Part shown: positions 17,352 through 27,255 of the stretch, in pieces
Position numbering within the stretch: position 1 is the stretch's first letter
How the letters are laid out: the number at the start of each line of letters is the position of its first letter
Source: Oceanimonas smirnovii ATCC BAA-899
GTDB taxonomy: Bacteria > Pseudomonadota > Gammaproteobacteria > Enterobacterales > Aeromonadaceae
DNA: 64,000 nt
NCBI RefSeq assembly: GCF_000381965.1
Contig: NZ_KB908454.1
Coordinates: 124,001-188,000 of the forward strand
Reading direction: 5' to 3'
The notes under the pieces: model-generated
The model's database searches: none
What the model saw: the letters and a program-made list of their open reading frames with translations, nothing else
Told to the model about the DNA's origin: nothing
Translations under genes and position numbers: made by a program

Positions 17352-18419
17352 ATGGAAAGGTTAACCGTGAACCTGGGAGAGCGCAGCTATCCCATTCATA
17401 TTGCCAGTGGCCTGCTTGCCGATGGCACCTTGCTGAAAAGTGCCATCAAGGGCAAAAAGGTGCTGGTGATCACCAATGAGGTAGTGGCACCGCTGTATCT
17501 TGCGCCCTTGCTGGCAGCACTGGCTCCGCTTGAGGCAGAAAGCCTGGTGCTGCCCGACGGCGAGCAGTTTAAAAATCTCGACACCTTTAATCAGGTGATG
17601 GGCACACTGCTGGAAAACGGTCACGGCCGCGATACTACCCTTATCGCCCTGGGGGGCGGTGTTATCGGTGATCTCACCGGTTTTGCTGCTGCCTGCTATC
17701 AGCGTGGTGTGCCCTTTATTCAGGTACCCACCACACTGCTGGCTCAGGTTGATTCCTCGGTGGGCGGCAAAACCGCGGTTAACCATGCTCTTGGCAAAAA
17801 CATGATAGGGGCCTTTTATCAGCCCGAGCTGGTGCTGATAGATACCGATTGCCTCGGCACACTGGCGGCGCGCGAATTTGCCGCCGGCATGGCCGAGGTG
17901 ATCAAATACGGCATTATATGGGACGCCGGCTTTTTTGCCTGGCTGGAGCAGAACATCACGCGTCTGCAACAGCTCGATACCGAGGCGTTGTCTTATGCCA
18001 TTCGCCGCTGCTGCGAAATCAAGGCCGACATGGTGGCCAGTGATGAGCGTGAGCACGGCGTGCGCGCGCTGCTTAATCTGGGCCATACCTTTGGCCATGC
18101 CATTGAAGCCGAAATGGGCTACGGCAACTGGCTGCACGGCGAAGCGGTGGCGGCCGGCACCATGCAGGCCTGTCATACTGCCTGCCTGCGCGGTGATATG
18201 ACCGAGGCCGAGGTGGCCCGGGTTCAGGCCTTGCTGGAGCAGGCTAACCTGCCGGTGGCCGGGCCTGAGCAAATGACTACAGCCAATTATCTGCCCCACA
18301 TGATGCGGGACAAAAAAGTGCTGGCGGGTCAGTTGCGTCTGGTACTGCCCCAGGGCATAGGCCGGGCTCAAGTGGTCAGTGATGTCACAGAAGCCCAGCT
18401 GACACAGGTGCTGAGCTGA
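17352..18419 (+). CDS. aroB: 3-dehydroquinate synthase
   Basis: NAD+- and metal-dependent cyclisation of DAHP to 3-dehydroquinate. 355 residues, with the NAD-binding [19 protein letters not shown], the [20 protein letters not shown] substrate loop, metal ligands in the Glu of GMAEVIKYG, and the His residues of [12 protein letters not shown] and [10 protein letters not shown]. Conserved aroKB operon. Confidence 0.97.
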   Translation: MERLTVNLGERSYPIHIASGLLADGTLLKSAIKGKKVLVITNEVVAPLYLAPLLAALAPLEAESLVLPDGEQFKNLDTFNQVMGTLLENGHGRDTTLIALGGGVIGDLTGFAAACYQRGVPFIQVPTTLLAQVDSSVGGKTAVNHALGKNMIGAFYQPELVLIDTDCLGTLAAREFAAGMAEVIKYGIIWDAGFFAWLEQNITRLQQLDTEALSYAIRRCCEIKADMVASDEREHGVRALLNLGHTFGHAIEAEMGYGNWLHGEAVAAGTMQACHTACLRGDMTEAEVARVQALLEQANLPVAGPEQMTTANYLPHMMRDKKVLAGQLRLVLPQGIGRAQVVSDVTEAQLTQVLS

Positions 18420-18422
18420 ATC

Positions 18423-19757
18423 GTGACCGGCTCTGTGCGTGCGCTCTCATCCCAGCAGCAGCTGCTTGAACGGCTGCTGCATCTGGCCCGGCTCGACCAT
18501 GAGCTGGCGCTGGTGTCCGGCCCCAAAGGGGCGGGCAAATCCACGCTGGCCACTCTGCTCACTCAGCAAAGTGAGTTGCTGACGCCGGTGGTGCTCGACG
18601 CCCGTCTAATCACCAGCCAGAAAGTATTTCGTGAAGCCTTGCTGGAGCAGTGGTTTGCCGGTGCCATCTTTGATGCCGGCGATCCCCTTTCCGACTCGGT
18701 AAACCGGCTGCTGCCCGCCGCACCCGGCAAGCGTCTGCTGGTGGTAGACAACGCCCAGTGGCTGACCGACGCTCAGTTGCAGGAGCTGGCCGAAATGAGC
18801 CTGGCACTGCCATCGGCGCAGCGGCCCTTTATGGTATTGATGGGGTTGTCATCCTGGGCCAGTGGCGTGCGCACCCTGTTGCAGGAGCTGCAAATGCCGG
18901 TGCTGGAGCTTGAAGTTCCTGAACTGAGCGAAGAAGATAAACTGCAGTTATGCAGCCTCCGGGATAGTGCGCCGGCGGCCGGGCAACTGGCCGGCATGCA
19001 TTATCCGGGAGATCTTGTGGTCAGTACGGAGCCAAGCATGAAAACACCCGAATACCGCCAGTGGCTGGAGCAAAAGCCGGTTAAAATTCTGCTGACAGGG
19101 CTGATTATTGTAGGGCTTGGCGTGATTGTCAGTGCCTTGCTGGGCAAGGATGAAGCGCCGCCGGCCCAGGTTGCTCAGCCGTTTCAGGCTGAATCCCTGC
19201 CTGAGCCTCCGGCCGGTCCTGTGACTGCTGACACCCTGCCGGTGACGCCTGCTGCTGAAGAGCAGGGAGAAGCCCTGGTCAGTGACTGGCCGGTAGAGCT
19301 GTTACCCGAGTCTCCCCGTGTTACCACTCAGGTGGCCGAGTCGCCGCAAGACACCAGCAAGGAGCGGGTGGTCATAGACGATGAAGTGGTCAGTCAGCTG
19401 ATGCAGCGCAAAACCGTACAAGCGGCCAGCAAGCAGGCACAAAGTGCGCCGGCGGCACAGCCGGCGGCCGGTCAGCCCGCTGCGCTTTCCCGGCAGCCAG
19501 CAGGGCACTACACCCTGCAGCTGATGGCCAGCCGGGACAAGAACGCACTTAATCAGCTGATGACCCGCCATAACTTATCACCGGCCTGGGTCTATTCCCG
19601 CAACCTGAACGGTCAGCCCTGGTATGTGCTGGTGCACGGTGATTTTGCCTCAGCCGAGCAGGCCAGAGCGGCAGTTGGCCGCCTGCCTGCCGAGCTCAGG
19701 GCTGCCAAGCCCTGGCCCAAGCCTTTTGGCCAGGTGCAAAAAGAGGCCACCCCCTAG
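18423..19757 (+). CDS. damX: DamX-like SPOR-domain cell-division protein
   Basis: Septal-ring protein binding denuded peptidoglycan through its SPOR domain. 444 residues starting at a GTG three bases after aroB. The N-terminal AAA-type ATPase region has Walker A GPKGAGKSTLATLL and LLVVDNAQWL. One membrane segment follows (ILLTGLIIVGLGVIVSALLG, about residue 222), then a Pro/Ala-rich periplasmic linker. The C-terminal SPOR domain from about 360 begins GHYTLQLMASRDKNAL and includes WYVLVHGDFAS. Position between aroB and dam is the conserved one. Confidence 0.92.
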   Translation: MTGSVRALSSQQQLLERLLHLARLDHELALVSGPKGAGKSTLATLLTQQSELLTPVVLDARLITSQKVFREALLEQWFAGAIFDAGDPLSDSVNRLLPAAPGKRLLVVDNAQWLTDAQLQELAEMSLALPSAQRPFMVLMGLSSWASGVRTLLQELQMPVLELEVPELSEEDKLQLCSLRDSAPAAGQLAGMHYPGDLVVSTEPSMKTPEYRQWLEQKPVKILLTGLIIVGLGVIVSALLGKDEAPPAQVAQPFQAESLPEPPAGPVTADTLPVTPAAEEQGEALVSDWPVELLPESPRVTTQVAESPQDTSKERVVIDDEVVSQLMQRKTVQAASKQAQSAPAAQPAAGQPAALSRQPAGHYTLQLMASRDKNALNQLMTRHNLSPAWVYSRNLNGQPWYVLVHGDFASAEQARAAVGRLPAELRAAKPWPKPFGQVQKEATP

Positions 19758-19830
19758 TCATGGCCATGGTCATGACTCTTCCATGGGGTTACAATGCGCG
19801 CCCTTTATTTGCGTTCCGGGTCCGGCAAGC

Positions 19831-20649
19831 ATGGCAACAGTAACAAAAACCCGCGCCTTTCTTAAATGGGCCGGCGGCAAATATGGTCTGGTAGACAACA
19901 TCAACCGCCGGCTGCCTGAGGCAGGTACCCTGGTTGAGCCTTTTGTGGGGGCCGGCTCGGTATTTCTGAACTCGAACTTCGATGCCTACATTCTGGCCGA
20001 TATCAACGCCGATCTGATCAACCTCTATCAGCTGCTGAAAACGCGCCCCGATGCCTTTGTGCGCGAGGCTGCGGGCCTGTTTGTGTCTGAGCACAACGAC
20101 AAAGCCGTTTATTATGGTCTGCGCACCGAGTTTAATCAGGAGCAGGACAGCTGGCGCAGAGCCCTGCTGTTTTTATATCTGAACCGCCATGGCTATAACG
20201 GCCTGTGCCGCTACAACCGCAAGGGCGGTTTTAACGTGCCTTTTGGAGCCTATAAAAAGCCCTATTTTCCGGAAAAAGAGCTGTGGTTTTTTGCCGAAAA
20301 AGCGCAAAAAGCCACCTTTGTGTGCCAGGGCTATGATCAGGTGTTTGCCAATGCCACTCAGGATCAGGTGTTTTACTGTGATCCGCCCTATGCACCTTTG
20401 TCTACGACTGCCAGCTTTACCACCTATGCCGCCAACGGCTTTACTCTGGATGATCAGGCCATACTGGCCCGGCTGGCCCGGGAAACCGCTGCTAGGGGCG
20501 TGCCGGTGCTGATCAGCAATCACGATATTCCGCTCACCCGCGAGCTGTACCGGGAAGCCAGCCTGGATGTGGTGGCGGTCAAGCGCACCATCAGCCGTCA
20601 CGGCCATAACCGGCAAAAGGTTAACGAGCTGCTGGCGCTGTTTCGCTAA
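19831..20649 (+). CDS. dam: DNA adenine methylase (GATC)
   Basis: Methylates adenine in GATC for mismatch-repair strand marking and replication timing. The start at 19831 (MATVTKTRAFLKWAGGKYGL) matches the family; the longer frame upstream overlaps damX without conserved sequence. 272 residues with the SAM-binding FLKWAGGK and VEPFVGAGSVFLN motifs and the catalytic DPPY in YCDPPYAPLS. Its TAA overlaps the stop codon of the convergent DUF2970 gene by two bases. Confidence 0.97.
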   Translation: MATVTKTRAFLKWAGGKYGLVDNINRRLPEAGTLVEPFVGAGSVFLNSNFDAYILADINADLINLYQLLKTRPDAFVREAAGLFVSEHNDKAVYYGLRTEFNQEQDSWRRALLFLYLNRHGYNGLCRYNRKGGFNVPFGAYKKPYFPEKELWFFAEKAQKATFVCQGYDQVFANATQDQVFYCDPPYAPLSTTASFTTYAANGFTLDDQAILARLARETAARGVPVLISNHDIPLTRELYREASLDVVAVKRTISRHGHNRQKVNELLALFR

Positions 20650-20822
20650 GACAGCACCATTTTTACAATTCCCAGCAGAGCCAGCACAAACACCAGTATC
20701 AACACCACCCCCAGTGCTACCCAGGGCCAGGGGCTGCCGGAAAACTGCCGCCGGCGATGGTGCTCCGACTGCACCCCAAACAAGGCCGCCAGCACGCCCT
20801 GTAACCTGTGTTTCCAGTTCAA
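20646..20822 (-). CDS. DUF2970 small membrane protein
   Basis: A 58-residue frame starting at a TTG at 20822 behind AAGGAG. The sequence LQGVLAALFGVQSEHHRRRQF is the DUF2970 signature; a single membrane segment follows (WVALGVVLILVFVLALLGIV). Function is unknown in the family. Too short for usual ORF cut-offs and easily missed. Convergent with dam, the stop codons overlapping. Confidence 0.8.
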   Translation of the reverse strand: MNWKHRLQGVLAALFGVQSEHHRRRQFSGSPWPWVALGVVLILVFVLALLGIVKMVLS

Positions 20823-20834
20823 TTAAACTCCTTT

Positions 20835-20955
20835 CCCCCTTCGGGGAGCTGTCAGCCGTAAGCTATCAGCTGTAAGTCAAACACCCTGGTCAGCAAGCAC
20901 AGCGCCGTATCTTCACGCTATTGATGTTTGCTTATAGCTTAAAGCTGATGGCTTA
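20835..20955. repeat. AGCT-heptamer element, gene-free copy with inverted arms
   Basis: Left arm at 20840-20884 (GGGGAGCTG, then AGCT-spaced units, ending AGTCAAACACC). Right arm at 20924-20955 (ATGTTTGCTTATAGC, then TTAAAGCTGATGGCT). The arms are inverted copies in which AGCT is kept and the three bases between vary. About 40 unrelated bases lie between. Same design as 50574-50746 and 56852-57379. Confidence 0.75.
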
Positions 20956-21008
20956 CCGCTTTCTGAGGGGGTAGAATTGGAGCGTTTTTTGCGCTCAAGG
21001 TAACCCCG

Positions 21009-21683
21009 ATGAAAGACTTTTTAATTGCACCTTCCATTCTGTCTGCCGATTTCGCCCGTCTGGGCGAAGACGTAGATAACGTGCTGCAGGCCGGTGCCGA
21101 TGTGGTCCATTTTGATGTCATGGATAACCACTATGTGCCCAACCTCACTATAGGCCCCATGGTGTGCAAGGCGCTGCGTGATTATGGCATTACCGCGCCC
21201 ATCGATGTGCACCTGATGGTTAAGCCGGTAGACAGCCTGGTGCCCGACTTCGCCAAAGCCGGTGCTTCCATTATTACCTTTCATCCGGAAGCATCCGAGC
21301 ACATCGACCGCACCCTCGGGCTTATTCGCGAGCAGGGCTGTCAGGCCGGCCTGGTGTTTAACCCGGCCACACCGCTCAGCTATCTTGACTATGTCATGGA
21401 CAAGGTAGACGTTATTCTGCTGATGTCGGTCAACCCCGGTTTTGGCGGTCAGTCCTTTATTCCCGGCACCCTCGACAAACTGCGCGAGGCCCGTCGACGC
21501 ATTGATGAAAGCGGCCGCAACATTCGCCTGGAAATAGACGGTGGCGTCAAGCCCGGTAATATTCGGGAAATAGCCGAAGCCGGTGCCGACATGTTTGTGG
21601 CCGGCTCGGCCATTTTCAGTCAGCCCGACTACAAAGCGGTGATTGACGACATGCGCCGGGAGCTGGCTGCCGCCCATGGCTGA
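21009..21683 (+). CDS. rpe: ribulose-phosphate 3-epimerase
   Basis: Interconverts ribulose-5-P and xylulose-5-P. 224-residue TIM barrel with metal and catalytic residues in [44 protein letters not shown] and the phosphate-binding EIDGGV and FVAGSAIF. Part of the dam-rpe-gph-trpS block; the end overlaps gph by 8 bp. Confidence 0.98.
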   Translation: MKDFLIAPSILSADFARLGEDVDNVLQAGADVVHFDVMDNHYVPNLTIGPMVCKALRDYGITAPIDVHLMVKPVDSLVPDFAKAGASIITFHPEASEHIDRTLGLIREQGCQAGLVFNPATPLSYLDYVMDKVDVILLMSVNPGFGGQSFIPGTLDKLREARRRIDESGRNIRLEIDGGVKPGNIREIAEAGADMFVAGSAIFSQPDYKAVIDDMRRELAAAHG

Positions 21684-22344
21684 TTTTGATCTGGTTCAGT
21701 TTGATCTCGACGGCACCTTAATAGACAGCGTGCCTCAGCTGGCTGAAGCCATCAACGACATGCTGACCAGTCTCAATTATGCCACCCAGCCGCTGAGTGC
21801 GGTGCGCGGCTGGGTGGGCAACGGGGCCGATATGCTGGTACAGCGTGCGCTGACGGCGACCCTGGGGCATATTCCGGACGCCACGCTGCAGCAGCAGGCC
21901 CGTCACCGGTTTGACGAGGCCTACGCCAGCCATGCCCACGGCACCCTGGTGTTTTATCCCGGTGTGCTCGGCACCCTTGAGCAGTTGCGCGCATCGGGTA
22001 AACGGCTGGCGCTGGTGACCAACAAGCCCTACCGTTTTGTGCCGGGCATACTGGCCGCCGCCGGACTTGAAGATTATTTTGAACTGGTGCTGGGCGGCGA
22101 CAGCCTGACCGAGAAAAAGCCCAGTCCTGCTCCGCTGCTGCATGTGTGCCGGCAGCTGAATGTAAGCCCGGCCCGCAGCCTGATGGTGGGCGACTCCGAA
22201 AACGACGTGCTGGCGGCCAAAGCAGCAGGCATGGCGGTGGCAGGGCTCACCTACGGCTATAACTATGGCCGCGCCATTGCCGACAGCCAGCCCGACTGGG
22301 TGCTCGACGACTTTGCCGGTCTGGTTTCAATACTTAAGCTTTAA
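21676..22344 (+). CDS. gph: phosphoglycolate phosphatase
   Basis: HAD-family hydrolase removing 2-phosphoglycolate formed during DNA 3'-end repair. The start at 21676 overlaps the rpe stop by eight bases; 222 residues. HAD motif I is [11 protein letters not shown], motif [10 protein letters not shown], motif III with K in [16 protein letters not shown], motif [17 protein letters not shown]. Conserved rpe-gph-trpS coupling. Confidence 0.96.
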   Translation: MADFDLVQFDLDGTLIDSVPQLAEAINDMLTSLNYATQPLSAVRGWVGNGADMLVQRALTATLGHIPDATLQQQARHRFDEAYASHAHGTLVFYPGVLGTLEQLRASGKRLALVTNKPYRFVPGILAAAGLEDYFELVLGGDSLTEKKPSPAPLLHVCRQLNVSPARSLMVGDSENDVLAAKAAGMAVAGLTYGYNYGRAIADSQPDWVLDDFAGLVSILKL

Positions 22345-22363
22345 ATACACCACAAGGAATATC

Positions 22364-23371
22364 ATGGCTAAACCCATCGTACTCAGCGGTGCCCAGCCCT
22401 CGGGCCAGCTGACCATAGGCAACTACATGGGCGCCCTGCGCCAGTGGGTAAAAATGCAGCAGGACTATGACTGCCTGTATTGCATTGTGGATATGCACGC
22501 CATTACCGTGCGCCAGGACCCGCAGGCCCTGCGCTCTGCTTGTCTGGATGCCGCTGCGCTTTATCTGGCCATTGGCCTCACCCCCGAGCAGAGCACCATT
22601 TTTATTCAGTCTCATGTGCCCGAACACGCCGAGCTGGCCTGGGTGCTGAACTGCTACACCCAGTTCGGCGAGCTGTCGCGCATGACCCAGTTTAAAGACA
22701 AGTCCAGCCGCTATGCCGAAAACATTAACGCCGGCCTGTTTACTTATCCTGCGTTAATGGCTGCCGATATCCTGCTTTATCAGGCCAATCAGGTACCGGT
22801 GGGCAATGATCAAAAGCAGCATCTTGAGCTGACCCGGGATATTGCCTATCGCTTTAATCAGCTGTACGGCGAGGTATTTACCGTACCCGAGCCCTTTATT
22901 CCGGAAGACGGTGCCCGCATTATGAGTTTGCAGGAGCCCACCAAAAAAATGTCCAAGTCGGACGATAACGCCAATAACTTTATCGGCCTGCTGGAAGATC
23001 CCAAAAAGATCGCCAAAAAGCTGAAGCGCGCCGTCACCGACTCGGACGATCCGCCCCTGGTCAAGTTCGACCCCCAAAACAAGCCCGGCGTGTCCAACCT
23101 GCTTACCCTCATGTCCGGTGCCGGCGGCCGCTCCGTGGCCGAGCTGGAGCAGCACTTTGAAGGCAAAATGTACGGCCACCTCAAAACCGAAACCGCCGAA
23201 GCCGTGCTCGACATGCTCACGCCCATTCAGCAGCGTTTTCATGAGCTGCGGGAAGACGAAACCGAGCTGCGCCGGGTGCTGACGCTGGGTGCCGGCAAGG
23301 CCCGGGAAAAAGCAGTGAAAACCCTCGACAAAGTGTATGATGTAATTGGTTTTGTGCCGCGGGCACGCTAA
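22364..23371 (+). CDS. trpS: tryptophanyl-tRNA synthetase
   Basis: Class I synthetase charging tRNA-Trp. The start at 22364 has AAGGA upstream; 335 residues, standard length. HIGH-like motif [25 protein letters not shown], and the KMSKS loop as [14 protein letters not shown] hairpin follows at 23379-23401. Confidence 0.98.
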   Translation: MAKPIVLSGAQPSGQLTIGNYMGALRQWVKMQQDYDCLYCIVDMHAITVRQDPQALRSACLDAAALYLAIGLTPEQSTIFIQSHVPEHAELAWVLNCYTQFGELSRMTQFKDKSSRYAENINAGLFTYPALMAADILLYQANQVPVGNDQKQHLELTRDIAYRFNQLYGEVFTVPEPFIPEDGARIMSLQEPTKKMSKSDDNANNFIGLLEDPKKIAKKLKRAVTDSDDPPLVKFDPQNKPGVSNLLTLMSGAGGRSVAELEQHFEGKMYGHLKTETAEAVLDMLTPIQQRFHELREDETELRRVLTLGAGKAREKAVKTLDKVYDVIGFVPRAR

Positions 23372-23378
23372 GCCTGAT

Positions 23379-23411
23379 GTTCCCGTGTTAAACACGGGAA
23401 CTATTTATTAT
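23379..23411 (+). terminator. probable terminator after trpS
   Basis: Stem GTTCCCGTGT/ACACGGGAAC followed by a weak T-rich tail. Confidence 0.7.
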
Positions 23412-23474
23412 TTTCAACTATCTTAACAGACAGGTTCATCCTGTTTACTTCTTCCTTTTGGAATACACTCATCA

Positions 23475-23687
23475 ATGAATGAAACTATGAATCCAGAGCA
23501 GCAACTGCAGGATAAAATGTATTGGCTGCGCAAGTTCCGCATGGCCAAAAACGACAAAACCCTGGAGCGCATGGTCTCTCGCGCCATAGACGAATATCAC
23601 AGCAAATCACAGATTGCCGCCGCCATTTATCTGGCAGAATGCCAGCGCGAGCGCGAGCTCACCCTGGGGCGCTATCTCGACAGCTGA
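23475..23687 (+). CDS. small Hha/YmoA-like protein
   Basis: 70 residues, basic and helical. By eye it aligns with Hha/YmoA: an N-terminal 'MYWLRKFR...DKTLERMV' corresponds to Hha's 'YLMRLRRC..IDTLERVI', and 'AECQRERELTLGRYLD' to 'ADHRLAELTMNKLYD'. Hha proteins modulate H-NS silencing. The match is from memory and moderate. A conserved small protein of other function is possible. The ATG at 23487 is an alternative start. The gene stands alone between trpS and the Tad locus. Confidence 0.55.
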   Translation: MNETMNPEQQLQDKMYWLRKFRMAKNDKTLERMVSRAIDEYHSKSQIAAAIYLAECQRERELTLGRYLDS

Positions 23688-23698
23688 AGCAGACACCA

Positions 23699-24229
23699 TC
23701 ACAGCCGGGTAATGCTTTCACCCCTGAGAATAATGTTTCCCTGTTCATTTTCCGGCAGGGCAGGAATGGTAATGCCAAGTAACTGAATAGGCGGAATAAT
23801 GGCAAGCTCTTCACTCTTGCCTTGGGGGTTATAAAATCGCTGCAGGCACACATGCAGCAAGCGTTCGTTATTATTTTCTGCCAGATGACCAAACACAGGG
23901 TTGCCTTCGTGAGATGGCAAAGGCTGCCAGGCGTGGCCGCTGTCCGGTGCGGCACAGCCACCGGTGCGCCAGTCTTCGGGCAGCCAGCTGTTATTAATGA
24001 CGTTGGTCACCTCACGGCTCAGCACAGCGGCATAGTTGCCTGCGGCAGGATCTACCCGCAATATCTGCCGGCTGGCCTCGGTGCTGATATGCCGGAAGCT
24101 GATTTCCAGCAGCACCGGCAGGCTGTAGGCCACAGTGCCAAATAACAAACTGAAAAACAGCACAAACAGGGCGGCAAACTCAATGGCCACAGCGCCTTGC
24201 TGTTTTTTTACCGGCATGAATAATGTCAT
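23699..24229 (-). CDS. TadE/TadF-like pseudopilin (second copy)
   Basis: Minor pseudopilin-like component of the Tad pilus. 176 residues; N-terminal KKQQGAVAIEFAALFVLFFSLLFGTVAY is the TadE motif: a short positive leader, Gly/Ala cleavage region, Glu in the 'AIEFA' position and a membrane helix. The rest is periplasmic with a few Cys. Third gene of the tadE-like/tadG/tadE-like minus-strand operon; its start abuts the tadG stop at 24229 (one shared base). Confidence 0.85.
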   Translation of the reverse strand: MTLFMPVKKQQGAVAIEFAALFVLFFSLLFGTVAYSLPVLLEISFRHISTEASRQILRVDPAAGNYAAVLSREVTNVINNSWLPEDWRTGGCAAPDSGHAWQPLPSHEGNPVFGHLAENNNERLLHVCLQRFYNPQGKSEELAIIPPIQLLGITIPALPENEQGNIILRGESITRL

Positions 24230-26517
24230 CAGTTCACCAGCCTGGGTGCGCCACAGTTCAGCTCCTGCAAATGCAGAGCGGAGCGGCCAACGTCAAGACC
24301 CAGCACCTCATCCAGCACAGTAGTCAGCAGCCTTCTCACGCCATTAAGCACAGGCTTCAGCAGGTTCAGCACGGGTTTAAGGAGCACACACAGCAAGCCG
24401 CTGCCGGAACAACTGAAAGTGTCTGAGCCAAGGTTCAGCAGGCTGTTGGCATCGCTGCTGGCAGACAGATCAATGCCGCCGGGTTTGGTTTGCAGCAAGC
24501 GGGTCAGATTATGATCCACACACTGATTCCAGCTCAGTAAAGAGCTTAACAAGCCGGCACAAGACCAGTAACCATTGCCCAGAGTAGGAATACCCACTAC
24601 ATCGAGTAATCCGTAGGGCTTTGATGTGTAAGCATAAAAAGCTTCACTGAAACTGCCGTCCTGCCATTGGGACGGGTGCGTGGCACCCAGCCCCCAGGAG
24701 GTAGGAATGCTTTTTGCCAGAAACCAGTCTTCACCGGCCAGCGGCGGCACCAGCTGCGCTCCGGTATTCGGATCGGTTTCTGTGCTGCCATTCAAAATAA
24801 GATCGGTTGCTCTGCTTACATTATAAAAACCATTCACCTTGGTGGCATCCAGATATTGAGTGGCAAGCTGGTCAATCAGCATGTTTTTTTGTTTTTCGGA
24901 ATAATCAAGGTCACTGTTATTAACGATGGAAGGTGGCCTGAATAATCCGCCCAGCAAATCCAGCAGGCCCAGCACAATATTGTCCACTGTATCACCTAAA
25001 TTAAGATTGTTAGGCTCAGTGCTGGGGATGGGTCCTGTTTCAGGATCATATTCTGGAATAATCATCTCCTGAATATCTGAAAGCCCTTCAATATGGGTTT
25101 TACCGGTCAGCACAGGCAAATGTAATAGCTTAATCATTTCTGTGGGCTGCAGGCTCTCTTCACAGCGCACCGAGCCCGACCAGCGGCTGGCCTCAGGCAT
25201 GCTGCCAATGCAGGTATTCAGCAGGGCTGAGTTGACTTCAAAGGTAGCGGCAGGCGGGTTTTCGGTGCATTGCGCCGACAGAAATTCGGCATGAGCCGTG
25301 GTTACATCCACGGTCAGTGGCAGCCGTACTCGCAGTCCAAGCACAGAGTCGGTAAGCCAGCTTAATACGCCGCCCAGCAGATTGTTGGAATCTATATCGG
25401 CATACAGACGAATCTGGGCGTTATAGGCTCTGGTGCCCACCGGCCCCACGGCAATGGTGGGCGGCTCCACTATACCCAGCTGCACCTTGGCCAGGCCAAG
25501 AACGTTCAGCTCAGGAATTTCCAACGCTCGCTCACTGGTGCCGAGCAATATACTGGTTCCCAGCAGATCGCCCAGATTCACCGCAGCATCCAGGGCCGGC
25601 CCGACGTTGCCTTCAAGTGTTGAGGCCAGACTGATCAGCCCCGGATTATCTGCCGTGCCAAACAGTGGCAGCTGCACATCTTGCAACAGCGGATTCTGCA
25701 GCACTGCTACTTGCAGCGCTTCAAGATCCGTTTTTAACACATTATCGGAAACAAGCTCGGCAGAAGTGCCAATCAGCCGGTCAATACCCAGCACACCGAC
25801 TTCGGTGTTCACCAGCTCAACCAGCCCCTGAGGAGACAGCGCCTTCAGCTCATAAATGGAGACATCAACCCCCAGTCTTTTTAACAGGCCGGCCGGAGTA
25901 ATATTAATATCTGCAAGCGCATTGGAGTTCAGTATGGCCAGCGTGCCGGCATTAACTCCCACGGCGTTCAGCACCTGACCAATCAGCCTGCTGTTATCCA
26001 GCCTCAGTAACTCGGCACCAATACTGAAGGTCGCGGTAGGCGCGCCGCCTTCACGCTCGGCCACAGCACTGGCCTGCAAATTAACTTCATTTTTATCGGT
26101 TACGCCCAGCATATTGCCGGCACGAAACAGCAGGCTGGCGGGCACGGTTTCCTTGGCAATAGTCCGCACTGCATGACCGCTGGCATCGGCAACGGGTGTT
26201 CTCAGGCTGTCACTAATATCAATTCTGACACACTGGGTGGCTATCGACTGACTGTCTTGTGCCAGAAAGCCATTGCGCGTGGCATTTTCCTGAGCATAGG
26301 TTTGTACAACATCGGGAGCATCGGCGCAGCGGCCACTGTTCAGCCGGGCAATGCTTTCCAGGGCGGCGGTATCCGCCAGCTTTTGCAGTTTGCGCTGCTC
26401 CATATATAGCCGGCCGGTATCAAGCACCAGCATGGTGCAGCCCAGAGTCAGCAGCAGAGTGCCGGCAGCAATCAGGGTAAATGCACCACCTTGTTTACAT
26501 CTGCGAAGAGTCGTCAT
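24229..26517 (-). CDS. tadG: TadG-like Tad pilus protein
   Basis: 762 residues with an N-terminal Tad/TadG domain: CKQGGAFTLIAAGTLLLTLGCTMLVLDTGRLYMEQRKLQKLADTA is condensed here as GGAFTLIA, the membrane helix, and MEQRKLQKLADTAALESIA. The remainder is a long periplasmic region of alternating strands with a Cys-containing C-terminus. TadG anchors the pilus machine at the inner membrane or periplasm; exact role is unsettled. Middle gene of the pseudopilin operon. Confidence 0.85.
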   Translation of the reverse strand: MTTLRRCKQGGAFTLIAAGTLLLTLGCTMLVLDTGRLYMEQRKLQKLADTAALESIARLNSGRCADAPDVVQTYAQENATRNGFLAQDSQSIATQCVRIDISDSLRTPVADASGHAVRTIAKETVPASLLFRAGNMLGVTDKNEVNLQASAVAEREGGAPTATFSIGAELLRLDNSRLIGQVLNAVGVNAGTLAILNSNALADINITPAGLLKRLGVDVSIYELKALSPQGLVELVNTEVGVLGIDRLIGTSAELVSDNVLKTDLEALQVAVLQNPLLQDVQLPLFGTADNPGLISLASTLEGNVGPALDAAVNLGDLLGTSILLGTSERALEIPELNVLGLAKVQLGIVEPPTIAVGPVGTRAYNAQIRLYADIDSNNLLGGVLSWLTDSVLGLRVRLPLTVDVTTAHAEFLSAQCTENPPAATFEVNSALLNTCIGSMPEASRWSGSVRCEESLQPTEMIKLLHLPVLTGKTHIEGLSDIQEMIIPEYDPETGPIPSTEPNNLNLGDTVDNIVLGLLDLLGGLFRPPSIVNNSDLDYSEKQKNMLIDQLATQYLDATKVNGFYNVSRATDLILNGSTETDPNTGAQLVPPLAGEDWFLAKSIPTSWGLGATHPSQWQDGSFSEAFYAYTSKPYGLLDVVGIPTLGNGYWSCAGLLSSLLSWNQCVDHNLTRLLQTKPGGIDLSASSDANSLLNLGSDTFSCSGSGLLCVLLKPVLNLLKPVLNGVRRLLTTVLDEVLGLDVGRSALHLQELNCGAPRLVN

Positions 26518-26528
26518 GGTGTCCTCGG

Positions 26529-27020
26529 CTATCGAATTCGCAGGCTGGCTTCGCCTTTAATTTCATCGGGCAGCTGAGGAACAGTCACTCCCAGCAAAGA
26601 GATAACCGGCATAATGGCTGTGGGCTCGGCATGGCGAAGGCAGGCTTTCCACTCACTGCCGTCGGCAGACACACTCAGCACCCGGTCTGCGTAGCCATGG
26701 CAGTGATATACCCATTTTTCCGGCAGCCAGGAGCTGGCGATAATTTGCTGCGACAGCGCCTCGGCGTTGAGCAGTATGTTATTAATATCGTCTTCTTCGG
26801 TGCCGGCACGATAAACATATATATCAGAAGTGCTTACTGCATTACGCAGCACTTCTGCCGACAGCTGCTGATAGGCAGCGCCAAGAATCAATGGAATGGC
26901 ATAGCCGATAATGCCGTAAAACAACACAAAAACCAGAATAAAAACAAAAGCTATCTCGATGCTGGCGGCACCATCTTGCTTTTGAAATGTTTTTTTATGG
27001 AGCAAGTTTTTTTTGTTCAT
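26529..27020 (-). CDS. TadE/TadF-like pseudopilin (first copy)
   Basis: 163 residues with the pseudopilin N-terminus KQDGAASIEIAFVFILVFVLFYGIIGY, read as basic leader, Gly before Ala, Glu five residues on, then a hydrophobic helix. It has the same layout and a related C-terminus (IMPVISLLGVTVPQLPDE) to the 23699-24229 protein (IIPPIQLLGITIPALPEN). The two are probably duplicates or tadE plus tadF. First gene of the minus-strand operon, divergent from the lipoprotein gene. Confidence 0.85.
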   Translation of the reverse strand: MNKKNLLHKKTFQKQDGAASIEIAFVFILVFVLFYGIIGYAIPLILGAAYQQLSAEVLRNAVSTSDIYVYRAGTEEDDINNILLNAEALSQQIIASSWLPEKWVYHCHGYADRVLSVSADGSEWKACLRHAEPTAIMPVISLLGVTVPQLPDEIKGEASLRIR

Positions 27021-27106
27021 GTTCGTGACCTACTCTCCCGTGATTTATCAGTGTAGTTGCTGTTTTATCCTTAAGCTAATGAATTAACAGTACTTACTAT
27101 ATGACT

Positions 27107-27124
27107 AATACTAATTCGAGTATT
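27107..27124. promoter_or_regulatory. palindrome in the tadE/lipoprotein divergent spacer
   Basis: AATACT-AATTCG-AGTATT, a 6-bp inverted repeat midway in the 235-bp spacer between two divergent genes of the locus. Candidate regulator site; a PprB-type regulator is encoded nearby. No proof. Confidence 0.35.
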
Positions 27125-27255
27125 GCCGCATATTTCTCTCCCGCCTTAAATTGAAGCAGGTTTCGAGCTGTTAAACACTGCGTTCGCATCATCAGTTGGC
27201 ATGGTTCGCAGAATTGAGGGGCATAGGTAGTTTTACCGTTCCCGGGAGTCTGAAT

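Noticed and set aside
19624-19830. Longer dam start overlapping damX
   Set aside because: The added residues are unlike Dam and read through the damX SPOR region; the ATG at 19831 gives the standard N-terminus.
22265-22363. Longer trpS start overlapping gph
   Set aside because: No conserved residues before [14 protein letters not shown], and a Shine-Dalgarno sits just before 22364.
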